DNA of 56,544 bases from Desulfuromonas sp. CSMB_57 (lineage in GTDB: Bacteria > Desulfobacterota > Desulfuromonadia > Desulfuromonadales > Syntrophotaleaceae), in contig NZ_JAFCIY020000048.1 of the NCBI RefSeq assembly GCF_020194955.2, forward strand, positions 1 through 56,544, written 5' to 3'. A program made the translations under genes and the position numbers. Below, piece after piece: positions 20,346 to 28,562 of the stretch (position 1 is the first letter of the stretch; each line of letters begins with the position of its first letter). Below the pieces are notes generated by a model. That model saw only the letters and a list, made by a program, of their open reading frames with translations, had not been told where the DNA came from and did not search any database.

Positions 20346-20861
20346 CTATATTCTTGCCGCCGTGGTCCGCATCGGCGCGGAATCCTTGCCACGGCCTTCC
20401 TTGTGCAGCAGACGCTCGCCCAACTCGACCAGGGGCGGCGCCAGTTCGGACCCCCGCAAGGCCTGGCGCAAGGCCTCCGGACGGGAACAATGGGACAATC
20501 CGTAAAGCACCAGGGTCAGCAGCAGGCCGCCTTCCAACAGGCCGAACAGACCGCCGGCCACCCGGTTGAACCCGCCCAAAAACAGCAGCGAGACGAACCG
20601 CGACAAGACAAACCCCAGGACCGCGAACAGCAGCACCGTAAACAGAAACAGCAGGATGAAGGCCAGCACCTTGCCGAGGGTTTCCGGCACCCGGAAAACT
20701 TTGATCAGCCCTTCCGCCAGCCAGGGATTGAAGCGCACGGCGACGAAGATGCCGCCGAACAGTCCCAGCAGTGAACACAATTCCTTCAGCAGCCCCCGGA
20801 ACAGTCCCTTGGCCAGGAAACCTGCCAGGACTACCAGGATGGCCATATCCAGCCAGTTCAC
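20346..20861 (-). CDS. cvpA: CvpA family membrane protein
   Basis: A 171-residue inner-membrane protein of the CvpA family, named for colicin V production but widely conserved and of unclear general function. It opens MNWLDMAILVVLAGFLAKGLFRGLLKE in pattern, that is, a first hydrophobic helix followed by GLFRGLLKEL, and has further hydrophobic helices at about 28-48, 65-85 and 100-120. FNRVAGGLFGLLEG is the typical loop. The C-terminal 50 residues are polar. It sits 22 bases after yqeY and 6 bases before mutS2; cvpA next to mutS2 is common, so cotranscription is very likely. Confidence 0.9.
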   Translation of the reverse strand: MNWLDMAILVVLAGFLAKGLFRGLLKELCSLLGLFGGIFVAVRFNPWLAEGLIKVFRVPETLGKVLAFILLFLFTVLLFAVLGFVLSRFVSLLFLGGFNRVAGGLFGLLEGGLLLTLVLYGLSHCSRPEALRQALRGSELAPPLVELGERLLHKEGRGKDSAPMRTTAARI

Positions 20862-20883
20862 GCCGGTCCCCCTTTCCGCGCCG

Positions 20884-21333
20884 TCAGGTGGCGCTCAAAC
20901 GAGCTTTGACCAGATCGCTGACGGTTTTGCCGTCGGCCCGGCCGAGGGTCTCGGCGCTGACGATCTTCATCACCTTGCCCATGTCCTTCATGCTTGCGGC
21001 GCCGGTCTCCACCACCGCCCGCTCAATGAGGGCGACCAGTTCTTCCCGGGTCAGAGGCGCCGGCAGAAAATCCTGCAGCATGGCCAGTTCCGCCTCTTCC
21101 TTGGCGGCCAAGTCCTCGCGGCCGCCGTCCCGGTAGGCCTGGGCGGCTTCCCGGCGCTGCTTGGCGAGGGTGGTCAGCACCCCGAGCACCGCTTCGTCGT
21201 CCAGTTCCTGACGCTGCTCGATCTCCCGGTTCTTGACGGCCGCCAGAATCATGCGCACCGCGCTCAACCGCAGGCTGTCCTTGGCCTTCATGGCCGTTTT
21301 CATGGCTTCCGTCAACTGCTGCTTGAGATTCAT
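20884..21333 (-). CDS. GatB/YqeY domain protein
   Basis: A 149-residue protein of the YqeY family, whose C-terminal half shares its fold with the tRNA-binding tail of amidotransferase subunit GatB. The sequence shows the family's features: MNLKQQLTEAMKTAMKAKD at the start, LSAVRMILAAVKNREIE, then FLPAPLTREELVALI, and DMGKVMKIVSAETLGRADGKTVSDLV near the end. It may bind tRNA, but its role is not established. It is the first gene of the run yqeY-cvpA-mutS2-dnaG-rpoD and is separated from the his genes by a 207-base structured gap, so the operon promoter may be there. Confidence 0.93.
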   Translation of the reverse strand: MNLKQQLTEAMKTAMKAKDSLRLSAVRMILAAVKNREIEQRQELDDEAVLGVLTTLAKQRREAAQAYRDGGREDLAAKEEAELAMLQDFLPAPLTREELVALIERAVVETGAASMKDMGKVMKIVSAETLGRADGKTVSDLVKARLSAT

Positions 21334-21385
21334 GACCGCTCCAACCTGATAAAAATGGTTCGAAACTATTCACTTGCCGTGGATA

Positions 21386-21516
21386 AGGGTCTCACGACCC
21401 CCACACCGAGGGCCGCATGAACCCATCCCTGGGGCTTGACTGGCGCCATCCGGGCGCCAGACACCCTCGGTGAGGGTGCCCCGAGACCCTGTGGCGACCA
21501 TTCAACGATGGTTTTT
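21386..21516. other. Structured intergenic element (candidate RNA)
   Basis: A dense set of inverted repeats between yqeY and hisIE. An outer 8-bp stem pairs AGGGTCTC (21386-21393) with GAGACCCT (21483-21490). Inside it CACCGAGGG (21404-21412) can pair with CCCTCGGTG (21464-21472). That stem competes with the local hairpin CACCCTC-GGT-GAGGGTG (21462-21478). A further hairpin TGGCGCC / GGCGCCA lies at about 21441-21459. On the plus strand the set ends in ACCAT-TCAACG-ATGGT plus five T (21497-21516), a weak terminator shape. No good protein frame covers it. It could be a small RNA, a leader of the yqeY operon read on the minus strand, or a dispersed palindromic repeat. Confidence 0.5.
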
Positions 21517-21540
21517 CAAGGCCTCGCCCGGCCTTCCGCC

Positions 21541-22170
21541 TCATCCTGCCCGGCCGGCCTTTTCGGCGATGCCCGACAGCCCGAAACGGCGCCGCAGTTC
21601 GGCATAGATCCGCTCCGGCGGCAACTCGTAGTAGCCAAGCAGCACTAGAACGTGAAAAAACAGATCGGCGGTTTCGTAAACCACCGCCTCGGGGTCGCCA
21701 CCCTTGCCGGCCACGGCGGTTTCCGTCGCTTCTTCGCCGATCTTGCCGAGAATCTTGTCCAGTCCCTTGTCGAACAGGGAGGCGACATAGGACTGCCGGG
21801 ACGAATTGGCGCGACGCTCCAGAATGACCCGATAGACCGCCTCGAGAATATCCTCGGTCGGCGTAGCGGGGGACAGGGTCCCGTCACCCTGCAGCAATCG
21901 GGAAAAACAGTTGCCGCCGGTCGCCAGGCCCTCGACCGCCACCAGCAGGGCGTCGCCGGAACAGCTCAGGCGCACCTCGCGCACCGCCTCGCCGGCCTCC
22001 GGTACCACCAGGGCCTTGCGGGAGCGGGACCAGCGGTGCAGACGGCCCGTGGCCAGAGTCCGTTCCACGGCCTCGGCATTGAGATGGCAAAGGGTCAGCA
22101 CCTCGCCGTCGACGGCCCGGCGGACGATGGCCGGCACCAGGCCATCGGCGTTGAAACGGATCTCTTCCAT
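21541..22170 (-). CDS. hisE: HisIE-type fusion: degenerate HisI domain plus HisE phosphoribosyl-ATP pyrophosphatase
   Basis: A 209-residue fusion for histidine steps 2 and 3. The C-terminal part from about residue 105 is a normal HisE: TEDILEAVYRVILER, then DKILGKIGEEATETAVAGKGGD with its metal-binding acidic cluster, and ADLFFHVLVLL. The N-terminal part starts like HisI (FNADGLVPAIVRRA, WSRSRKAL) but lacks its active-site phrases. The usual WHKGETSG is VVPEAGEA, DCDGDALL is SCSGDALL, and the ACHTG zinc/catalytic motif is missing (EGLATGGNCF). HisE should work; cyclohydrolase activity is doubtful. I place the start at ATG 22170; GTG codons at 22185 and 22200 are alternatives, the latter overlapping the hisF stop. 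Confidence 0.88.
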   Translation of the reverse strand: MEEIRFNADGLVPAIVRRAVDGEVLTLCHLNAEAVERTLATGRLHRWSRSRKALVVPEAGEAVREVRLSCSGDALLVAVEGLATGGNCFSRLLQGDGTLSPATPTEDILEAVYRVILERRANSSRQSYVASLFDKGLDKILGKIGEEATETAVAGKGGDPEAVVYETADLFFHVLVLLGYYELPPERIYAELRRRFGLSGIAEKAGRAG

Positions 22171-22196
22171 TGCCGGATTCGCCACCTTGTCCCCCG

Positions 22197-22964
22197 TCAC
22201 AGCCGCGCCGGCACGCCGCGCTGCTGCAGATATTCCTTGCACTCGCGAATGGTGTATTCGCGGAAATGAAAGATACTGGCCGCCAGGGCGGCACTGGCGC
22301 CGCCTTCGGTCAATCCCTGACGGATATGCTCCAGGTTGCCGACCCCGCCGGAAGCGATGACCGGGATCCCGACCCGGTCGCTGACGGTGCGGGTCAGGGC
22401 CAGATCGTAACCGTCCCGGGTGCCGTCGCAGTCCATGGAAGTCAGCAGAATCTCGCCGGCGCCGTAGGCTTCCATGCGCGCCGCCCATTCCACGGCGTCG
22501 ATGCCCGTCGGGGTGCGGCCGCCGTGGGTGTAGACTTCCCAGCGCTGCGGATCGCTGCCGGGCACCCGGCGGGCATCGATGGCCACCACGATGCACTGGC
22601 AGCCGAAACGCTCGGCCGCTTCCTGGACGAAATCCGGCCGGTAGACGGCGGCGGTGTTGATGGAAACCTTGTCGGCCCCGGCATTGAGCAGGTTGCGGAT
22701 ATCGGTGATTTCGCGAATGCCGCCGCCCACCGTCAGAGGCATGAACACCCGTTCGGCGGTGCGCGCCACCACATCCAATATGATGTTGCGTTTGTCGCTG
22801 GAGGCGGTGATATCCAGAAAGGTCAGCTCGTCGGCGCCCTGGGCATCGTAGGCTTCGGCCGCTTCCACCGGATCACCGGCATCGCGCAGTTCCAGGAACT
22901 GGATGCCTTTCACCACCCGGCCGTCCTTGACATCCAGACAGGGTATGATGCGTTTGGTCAGCAT
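22197..22964 (-). CDS. hisF: Imidazole glycerol phosphate synthase, cyclase subunit
   Basis: Cyclase subunit that, with the HisH glutaminase, forms imidazole glycerol phosphate and AICAR from PRFAR. The 255-residue TIM barrel begins [20 protein letters not shown], with the catalytic Asp11 in CLDV. It has the second catalytic Asp in [15 protein letters not shown] near residue 130 and phosphate-binding loops GGGI and ASGGVG. Length and both aspartates are normal. The start has only a weak ribosome binding site. It lies 110 bases after hisA, and its stop overlaps a possible GTG start of the HisIE fusion gene. Confidence 0.97.
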   Translation of the reverse strand: MLTKRIIPCLDVKDGRVVKGIQFLELRDAGDPVEAAEAYDAQGADELTFLDITASSDKRNIILDVVARTAERVFMPLTVGGGIREITDIRNLLNAGADKVSINTAAVYRPDFVQEAAERFGCQCIVVAIDARRVPGSDPQRWEVYTHGGRTPTGIDAVEWAARMEAYGAGEILLTSMDCDGTRDGYDLALTRTVSDRVGIPVIASGGVGNLEHIRQGLTEGGASAALAASIFHFREYTIRECKEYLQQRGVPARL

Positions 22965-23074
22965 GGTTTTATATCCAAAGTAAGTATGCCCGGATGAGAT
23001 TGCAAGGTCTGGCGGTCATTTTCCGACAGCCTGCCCCGGTTGCCGTTGGCCAACGACCGGCTCGATCCCATGGG

Positions 23075-23818
23075 TCAGCCGGCCGCCTGACGCGGCTGTT
23101 TCGCCAGGGCTACCGCCTCTCGCAGATCCAGGGAGCCGTTGTAGAGCGCCTTGCCGGTGATGACCCCGGTCACGCCGCTGGCTTCGATGGTCAGCAATTG
23201 GCGGATATCCTCCAGGCAGGAAACGCCGCCGGAGGCGATGACCGGAATGCGGATGGCTTCCGCCAGGGCGCGGGTGGCCTCGAGATTGGGACCGCCCATC
23301 ATGCCGTCGCGGGCGATATCCGTATAGATGATGGCCTCGACGCCGAAGTTCTCCATCTCCCGGGCCAGATCCAGGGCCAGCTTTTCCGTCACGTCGGCCC
23401 AGCCGCGCACCGCCACCAGACCGTCGCGGGCGTCGATACCGACCACGATGCGGCTCGGAAACAGGCGACAGGCTTCGGCCACCAGGGCCGGATTTTCCTT
23501 GGCCACAGTACCCAGAATGACGCGGCCGACCCCCAGTTCCAGATAAGCCTCGATGGTCGCCAGATCGCGGATGCCGCCGCCCAACTCCGTGGGAATGGAA
23601 ATCGCCTCGACGATGGCGCGGATGGCCTCCCGGTTGCGCGGCACGCCGGCGAAAGCGCCGTCCAGATCGACGATGTGCAGCAGTTCGCCGCCCTGTTCCT
23701 GCCAGATGCGGGCCTGGCCGGCGGGATCGTCGCTGTACACCGTGTCCCGCTCCATCAGGCCCTGTTCGAGCCGGACGCAGCGTCCTTCCTTCAGATCGAT
23801 GGCCGGAATGACAAGCAT
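23075..23818 (-). CDS. hisA: ProFAR isomerase HisA
   Basis: Isomerase converting ProFAR to PRFAR, the fourth histidine step. The 247-residue half-barrel repeat protein begins [20 protein letters not shown], with the catalytic Asp8 in AIDLK. The second catalytic Asp is in [14 protein letters not shown] near residue 130, and phosphate loops GGGIRD and [11 protein letters not shown] are present. The ATG at 23818 has AAAGGAT upstream. It is 55 bases downstream of hisH in the same direction, in the usual hisH-hisA-hisF order. Residue pattern and length are those of a standard HisA, not the dual-substrate PriA of actinobacteria. Confidence 0.97.
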   Translation of the reverse strand: MLVIPAIDLKEGRCVRLEQGLMERDTVYSDDPAGQARIWQEQGGELLHIVDLDGAFAGVPRNREAIRAIVEAISIPTELGGGIRDLATIEAYLELGVGRVILGTVAKENPALVAEACRLFPSRIVVGIDARDGLVAVRGWADVTEKLALDLAREMENFGVEAIIYTDIARDGMMGGPNLEATRALAEAIRIPVIASGGVSCLEDIRQLLTIEASGVTGVITGKALYNGSLDLREAVALAKQPRQAAG

Positions 23819-23873
23819 GGATATCCTTTCCGTGATGACTTATGGGTATGGGACGGGACCGGCCGCGGCCGGT

Positions 23874-24494
23874 TTACATCCCACCGAAGTTTTTCAGAAT
23901 GCGCAGGCCGACCTGCTGGCTTTTTTCCGGATGGAACTGGGTGGCCATGACGTTGTCCCGCCACACTGCGGCACAGAAGGTCAGGCCGTAGTCGGCCGTG
24001 GCCGCCACCACCGACGGGTCCTCGGGTTCGACATAATAGGAATGGACGAAATAGACCGACTCGCCGCTCGGCACCCCTTCGAAGAGGGGCGCCGGACGCT
24101 GGATGGCGAGCTGGTTCCAGCCCATGTGCGGCACCTTGAGGGCCTGGCCGGCCTGCTGCAGATCGGCGGGAAAGCGCCGCACCCGGCCGGGAATGATGTT
24201 CAGGCCGGCATGCAAGCCGAATTCCTCGCTCTCGGTGAACAGCAGTTGCAGGCCGAGACAGATGCCCAGAAACGGCCGACCGGCCTCGATATGGCGCTCG
24301 ATGGGCCCGATGAAGCCGCCCTGTCGCAGATTGTCCATGCAGTCGCGAAACGCCCCGACCCCGGGCAAGACCAGCTTGTCGGCCCCTTCGATGACGCGCG
24401 GATCGTCGCTCACCAGGGCCTCGAAACCGACTTTCTCGAACCCCTTCTGCACACTGCGCAGATTGCCCATGCCGTAATCGATGATGACGATCAT
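23874..24494 (-). CDS. hisH: Imidazole glycerol phosphate synthase, glutaminase subunit
   Basis: Glutaminase that channels ammonia to HisF. The 206-residue product begins MIVIIDYGMGNLRSVQKGFE, typical for HisH. The class I amidotransferase triad is visible: Cys in FLGICLGLQLLF near residue 80, His and Glu in QFHPEKSQ near residue 188. PGVGAF is the conserved oxyanion-side loop near residue 47. I take the ATG at 24494 because longer frames extend into hisB in another frame. Only four bases separate it from the hisB stop, so translation is probably coupled. Confidence 0.97.
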   Translation of the reverse strand: MIVIIDYGMGNLRSVQKGFEKVGFEALVSDDPRVIEGADKLVLPGVGAFRDCMDNLRQGGFIGPIERHIEAGRPFLGICLGLQLLFTESEEFGLHAGLNIIPGRVRRFPADLQQAGQALKVPHMGWNQLAIQRPAPLFEGVPSGESVYFVHSYYVEPEDPSVVAATADYGLTFCAAVWRDNVMATQFHPEKSQQVGLRILKNFGGM

Positions 24495-24498
24495 GTGT

Positions 24499-25086
24499 TT
24501 ACAGTTTCCCCTTGGTGGACAGCACCCCCCGGACCCGGGGGTCCAGTCCCGTCGCCGCGTCCAAGGCCCGGCCAAAGGCCTTGAAGACCGCCTCGACGAT
24601 GTGGTGCAGATTGCTGCCATAGGCCAGGTTGACGTGCACATTAGCCGCGGCATGATTGCAGAAGGCAGCGAAAAATTCTTCCACCAGTTCCACCTCGAAG
24701 GTGCCGACCCGCGCTTTCGGCAGGGGTACGTTGAACACCAGCCGGGCCCGCCCGGAAAAATCCACCGCCACCGTCGCCAGGGTCTCGTCCATGGGCACCA
24801 CGGCATCCCCGTAGCGGCGAATCCCCTGCTTGTCACCCAGGGCCCGGGCGAAGGCCTGGCCGAGACAGATGCCGAGATCCTCGACGGTGTGGTGGTCGTC
24901 CACCTCGACGTCGCCGGCCGCCTGGACCACCAGGTCGAAGAAACCGTGGCGGACCATGAGGTTCAGCATATGGTTCATGAAGGGCACCGGCGTGGCGATC
25001 TGGCCGCTGCCGGACCCGTCCAGACTCAGAGTCAGGTGAATCTGGGTTTCCGCGGTCTGACGGTCGATAGTCGCGCTGCGGGACAT
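24499..25086 (-). CDS. hisB: Imidazoleglycerol-phosphate dehydratase
   Basis: Dehydrates imidazole glycerol phosphate to imidazole acetol phosphate. The 195-residue, monofunctional form is the usual one outside enterobacteria; there is no fused phosphatase. Paired metal-binding motifs are seen: [14 protein letters not shown] near residue 40 and [12 protein letters not shown] near 65, with the second set [22 protein letters not shown] near 155. ATG 25086 is preceded by an AGGAGG at ideal spacing. It lies 104 bases after hisD and 4 bases before hisH. A separate histidinol-phosphate phosphatase must exist elsewhere in the genome. Confidence 0.97.
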   Translation of the reverse strand: MSRSATIDRQTAETQIHLTLSLDGSGSGQIATPVPFMNHMLNLMVRHGFFDLVVQAAGDVEVDDHHTVEDLGICLGQAFARALGDKQGIRRYGDAVVPMDETLATVAVDFSGRARLVFNVPLPKARVGTFEVELVEEFFAAFCNHAAANVHVNLAYGSNLHHIVEAVFKAFGRALDAATGLDPRVRGVLSTKGKL

Positions 25087-25190
25087 GACGAACCTCCTGA
25101 CGTGAAAAGGATGACAAACATTGGCGGGCGACCGGAAAAACGTCAACGGGCGGCGCCGATTAACCCATGGCCGAACTTCTCAGCAACCGG

Positions 25191-26483
25191 TCACGGCTCC
25201 AGTCGGATGCCGACCGACCGGCCGTGGGCTTCCAGTCCTTCCAGTCCGGCCAGGCGCAGGGCCGCACCGCCGAGCCGCTCCAATCCCTGCGGGCTGCAGG
25301 AAATCAGGCTCGACTTTTTGACGAAGTCGTCCACCCCCAAGGGCGAGAAGAAGCGCGCCGTGCCCCCGGTGGGCAGGGTATGGTTGGGCCCGGCCAGGTA
25401 ATCGCCGAGGGCCTCGGGGCAGTAGTGACCGAGGAAAATGGCCCCGGCGTGGTGGATGCGCGGCAGCAGGGCGAAGGGCTCGGCCACCGCCAGTTCCAGA
25501 TGCTCCGGAGCGATGCGGTTGCTCAGGGCCACCGCCTGCTCGAGGTCCCGAGCGACGAAAATGGCGCCGAAGGCATCGATGGAGCGCCGGGCGATGGCCT
25601 GCCGGCCCAGACCGCCCAACTGGGTCTCCACCTCGATCTGCACCCGGCGGGCGAAATCGGCGTCGGTGGTAACCAGGATGGCGGCGGCCAGTTCGTCATG
25701 CTCGGCCTGGGACAGCAGATCGGCGGCGATGTGGGCCGCATTGCCGCTGCCGTCGTTGACCACCAGAATTTCGCTCGGCCCGGCGATCATATCGATGTCC
25801 ACCTGACCGAAAACCTGCTTTTTGGCCGTCGCCACATAAATATTGCCAGGCCCGGTGATCTTGTCCACCCGCGGCACCGTAGCGGTGCCATAGGCCAGGG
25901 CCGCCACCGCCTGGGCGCCGCCGATGCGGAAGATGCGATCGACGCCGGCCAGTCGCGCCGCGGCCAACACGTGGGGATTGACCTCGCCACGGGGCATGGG
26001 GACGACCATGATCACCTCGCCGACACCGGCCACCTTGGCCGGGATGGCGTTCATCAGCACCGACGAAGGATAGCTGGCCTTGCCGCCGGGCACATAGATG
26101 CCGACCCGCTCCAGGGGCCGCACCAACTGGCCGAGGAGCACATCGGGCTCGTCGTTGGTGATCCAGCTCTCGGTCTTCTGGCGGCTGTGAAAGGCGCGGA
26201 TGCGCTCCGCCGCCAGCCGCAGGCAGGCGAGATCCTCCTCCGCGACCTCCGCCATGGCCCGTTCCACTTCCGCCGGCGATACTTCGAGATCGGCGGCCCT
26301 CAGCTGCAGGCCGTCAAAGCGGGCGGTATATTCCATCAGGGCCCGGTCGCCGTCGCGCCGCACCGCTTCGATGATGGCGGCGACGGTCTCCTCGATGCCG
26401 GCCGGCGGCGTTTCCGCCCGGCCGACGATGGCGTCGAGGGCACTTTCGAAACGCTCGTCGTCAAAGGACAGCAGTTGCATCAT
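25191..26483 (-). CDS. hisD: Histidinol dehydrogenase
   Basis: Zinc enzyme carrying out the last two oxidations from histidinol to histidine. The 430-residue product matches family length. Visible landmarks are GIYVPGGKASYPSSVLMNAIPAKVAGV in outline (GIYVPGGKA, SSVLMNAIPA), the metal/nucleotide-site phrase DMIAGPSEILV, AEHDELAAAILVT, and NHTLPTGGTARF near the end. The ATG at 26483 has GGAGG upstream and overlaps the hisG stop codon. It stands between hisG and hisB in the operon. No sign of decay. Confidence 0.97.
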   Translation of the reverse strand: MMQLLSFDDERFESALDAIVGRAETPPAGIEETVAAIIEAVRRDGDRALMEYTARFDGLQLRAADLEVSPAEVERAMAEVAEEDLACLRLAAERIRAFHSRQKTESWITNDEPDVLLGQLVRPLERVGIYVPGGKASYPSSVLMNAIPAKVAGVGEVIMVVPMPRGEVNPHVLAAARLAGVDRIFRIGGAQAVAALAYGTATVPRVDKITGPGNIYVATAKKQVFGQVDIDMIAGPSEILVVNDGSGNAAHIAADLLSQAEHDELAAAILVTTDADFARRVQIEVETQLGGLGRQAIARRSIDAFGAIFVARDLEQAVALSNRIAPEHLELAVAEPFALLPRIHHAGAIFLGHYCPEALGDYLAGPNHTLPTGGTARFFSPLGVDDFVKKSSLISCSPQGLERLGGAALRLAGLEGLEAHGRSVGIRLEP

Positions 26484-27148
26484 GGGCGGGCCTCCTCCTG
26501 CTCCCCGGCGGCCAGGACCGCTTCCAGATCCTGGATGATACGGGTAATGCGCTGGTGCTTGGTCTTGAGGCTGGCACGGTTGACGATCAGGCGGCTGGTG
26601 ATTTCGGAAATGGTTTCCACCTCCACCAGGCCGTTGTCGCGCAGGGTCGCGCCGCTCGACACCAGGTCGACGATACGTTCCGACAGGCCGACCAGGGGCG
26701 CCAATTCGATGGATCCGTAGAGTTTGATGATCTCCACCTGCACTCCGCGCCGGGCGAAAAACCGTTCGGTAATATTGGGGTACTTCGTCGCCACCCGGAT
26801 ATTGGACCAACTGGACGGGTCCTCGTCACGCAGCAGTTCCCCCGGTTCCGCCACCACCATCCGGCAATAGCCGAATTTCAGATCCAGGGGCTCGTAGAGG
26901 TCCTTGCCCTGCTCGAGGAGGGTATCCTTGCCCACCACGCCCAGGTCGGCGCAGCCGTACTCGACATAGGTCGGCACGTCCGTGGCCCGCACCGCCATGA
27001 ACCGGTAGCGACTGTCGCGGTTTTCGAACACCAGCTTGCGGCTGTCGCCGTTCATTTCCGGGCAGGTGATGCCGATGCGCTCGAAGAGCGCCATGGAATC
27101 CTGCATGATGCGCCCCTTGGGCAGGGCAAAGGTTATATAATCGCTCAT
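26480..27148 (-). CDS. hisG: ATP phosphoribosyltransferase, short form
   Basis: First enzyme of histidine synthesis, joining ATP and PRPP. At 222 residues it is the short HisG form, which lacks the C-terminal regulatory domain and needs the HisZ subunit for activity and feedback inhibition. Motifs include ALPKGRIMQDS at the start, ADLGVVGKDTLLE near residue 70, and SGATLRDNGLVEVETI near residue 165, part of the PRPP site. AAAGGA precedes the ATG at 27148. hisZ is not in this window and must be encoded elsewhere. It is the first his gene after murA, from which it is separated by a repeat-filled gap. Confidence 0.96.
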   Translation of the reverse strand: MSDYITFALPKGRIMQDSMALFERIGITCPEMNGDSRKLVFENRDSRYRFMAVRATDVPTYVEYGCADLGVVGKDTLLEQGKDLYEPLDLKFGYCRMVVAEPGELLRDEDPSSWSNIRVATKYPNITERFFARRGVQVEIIKLYGSIELAPLVGLSERIVDLVSSGATLRDNGLVEVETISEITSRLIVNRASLKTKHQRITRIIQDLEAVLAAGEQEEARP

Positions 27149-27158
27149 TCAACGGTCC

Positions 27159-27246
27159 TTTGTCAGCCGGGAAAACCGTCAGCTGTCATTTGTCGTTTGT
27201 CATGGTCTAACGGACGGCAACCCATGACTGATGACCAGTGACCCAT
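27159..27246. repeat. Inverted heptamer-repeat array between hisG and murA
   Basis: Two clusters of seven-base repeats face each other in the murA-hisG gap. On the minus strand one cluster reads ATGACAA ACGACAA ATGACAG CTGACGG (four units, 27175-27202). The other, nearer murA, consists of GGTCACT GGTCATC AGTCATG. The shared core is TGAC in one arm and GTCA in the other, so the arms can partly pair. Period 7 with a TGAC core recalls short tandemly repeated heptanucleotides seen in many bacterial intergenic regions. Confidence 0.6.
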
Positions 27247-27252
27247 GTTGCG

Positions 27253-28506
27253 TTACGCCTTGACCCGCTCGATACTCGCGCCAAGTTGACGGAATTTTTC
27301 CTCGATGCGCTCGTAGCCGCGATCCAGGTGATAGATGCGCGCCACCTCGGTGGTGTTTTCCGCCGCCAGTCCGGCCAGCACCAGGCAGGCGCTGGCCCGC
27401 AGATCGGTGGCCATGACCGGAGCCCCAACCAGCCCCCTGCTCCCCTTGACGGTGGCGGTACTGCCTTCGATAGCAATATCCGCCCCCAAGCGCTGCAGTT
27501 CGCAAACGTGCATGAAACGGTTCTCGAAAACGCTCTCGGTGATGACGCTGGTGCCCTCCGCCAGAGCCATCAGGGCCATGAACTGGGCCTGCATGTCGGT
27601 CGGAAAGCCGGGATGAGGCAGAGTCTTGATGTTGACCGGCCTGATGTGGCGGTTTCCCTGAACCCGCAAGCCATCGTCCAGGACGGTCACTTCGGCGCCG
27701 GCTTCGCGCAACTTGCTGATCAAGGCTTCCATGTCTCCGGGACGGGCGCCGCGCAGGCGGATATCGCCGCGGGTCATGGCCGCCGCCACCATGAAGGTTC
27801 CGGCTTCGATGCGGTCCGGCATGACCGAATACTGGAGCGGATGCAGTTCATCCACCCCTTCGATGACGATGCGGTCGCTGCCGGCGCCCTCGATGCGGGC
27901 CCCCATGCGCGTCAGGGCCTGGGCCAAATCGACGATTTCCGGTTCGCAGGCGGCGTTTTCCAGGACGGTCGTGCCACGCGCCAGGCTGGCGGCCATCATC
28001 AGGTTCTCGGTGCCGCCGACCGTCGGCAGGTCGAAATAGATCCGGGCGCCACGCAGACGTCGGGCGCGGGCTTCAACATAGCCGTGACTCAACTCGATGC
28101 GGGCCCCCATGGCCTCCAGACCCTTGAGGTGCAGATTGATGGGACGGGCGCCGATGGCGCAACCACCGGGCAGGCTGACCCGGGCATGGCCGAGACGGGC
28201 CAGCAACGGACCGAGGACCAACACCGAGGCGCGCATGGTGCGGACCAGATCGTAGGGAGCTTCGACGTGATTGAGATGGCTGGCCTCGACCTCGAATCGG
28301 GACCCGTGGCGTTCGACGGAGGCGCCCAGGGTGGTCAGCAACTGCTCGGCGGTATGGATGTCGCGCAACGCCGGCACATTGTCGAGGCAATGCCGGCCGC
28401 CGGTCAGCAGGGTGGCGAAGAGCAGCGGCAATGCCGCATTTTTGGCTCCACTGATGGCGACCTCACCCTTGAGTCGCCGGCCGCCGTGAATGATGATCTT
28501 TTCCAA
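27253..28506 (-). CDS. murA: UDP-N-acetylglucosamine 1-carboxyvinyltransferase
   Basis: First committed enzyme of peptidoglycan synthesis, adding enolpyruvate from PEP to UDP-GlcNAc; the fosfomycin target. I use a TTG start at 28506 because AGGTGG lies 8 bases upstream and it yields [15 protein letters not shown], the family's standard N-terminus; a GTG at 28518 would add four residues. The product is 417 residues. The substrate-binding GAKNAALP is at about 20-27 (Lys22, Asn23), and the catalytic Cys116 lies in [12 protein letters not shown], so it is the fosfomycin-sensitive Cys type. It sits between prmC and hisG, the usual order in Geobacter relatives. Confidence 0.97.
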   Translation of the reverse strand: MEKIIIHGGRRLKGEVAISGAKNAALPLLFATLLTGGRHCLDNVPALRDIHTAEQLLTTLGASVERHGSRFEVEASHLNHVEAPYDLVRTMRASVLVLGPLLARLGHARVSLPGGCAIGARPINLHLKGLEAMGARIELSHGYVEARARRLRGARIYFDLPTVGGTENLMMAASLARGTTVLENAACEPEIVDLAQALTRMGARIEGAGSDRIVIEGVDELHPLQYSVMPDRIEAGTFMVAAAMTRGDIRLRGARPGDMEALISKLREAGAEVTVLDDGLRVQGNRHIRPVNIKTLPHPGFPTDMQAQFMALMALAEGTSVITESVFENRFMHVCELQRLGADIAIEGSTATVKGSRGLVGAPVMATDLRASACLVLAGLAAENTTEVARIYHLDRGYERIEEKFRQLGASIERVKA

Positions 28507-28562
28507 TGCCAGAACCACCTAGTAGAAGGTTGAAGATGCGGAACAGGGTTTGATGATGCGGT

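Noticed and set aside
21541-22596. 351-residue reading of the HisIE frame
   Set aside because: Its first 130 residues are a low-complexity Arg/Gly-rich translation of hisF in another frame. The HisI homology begins at the ATG at 22170.
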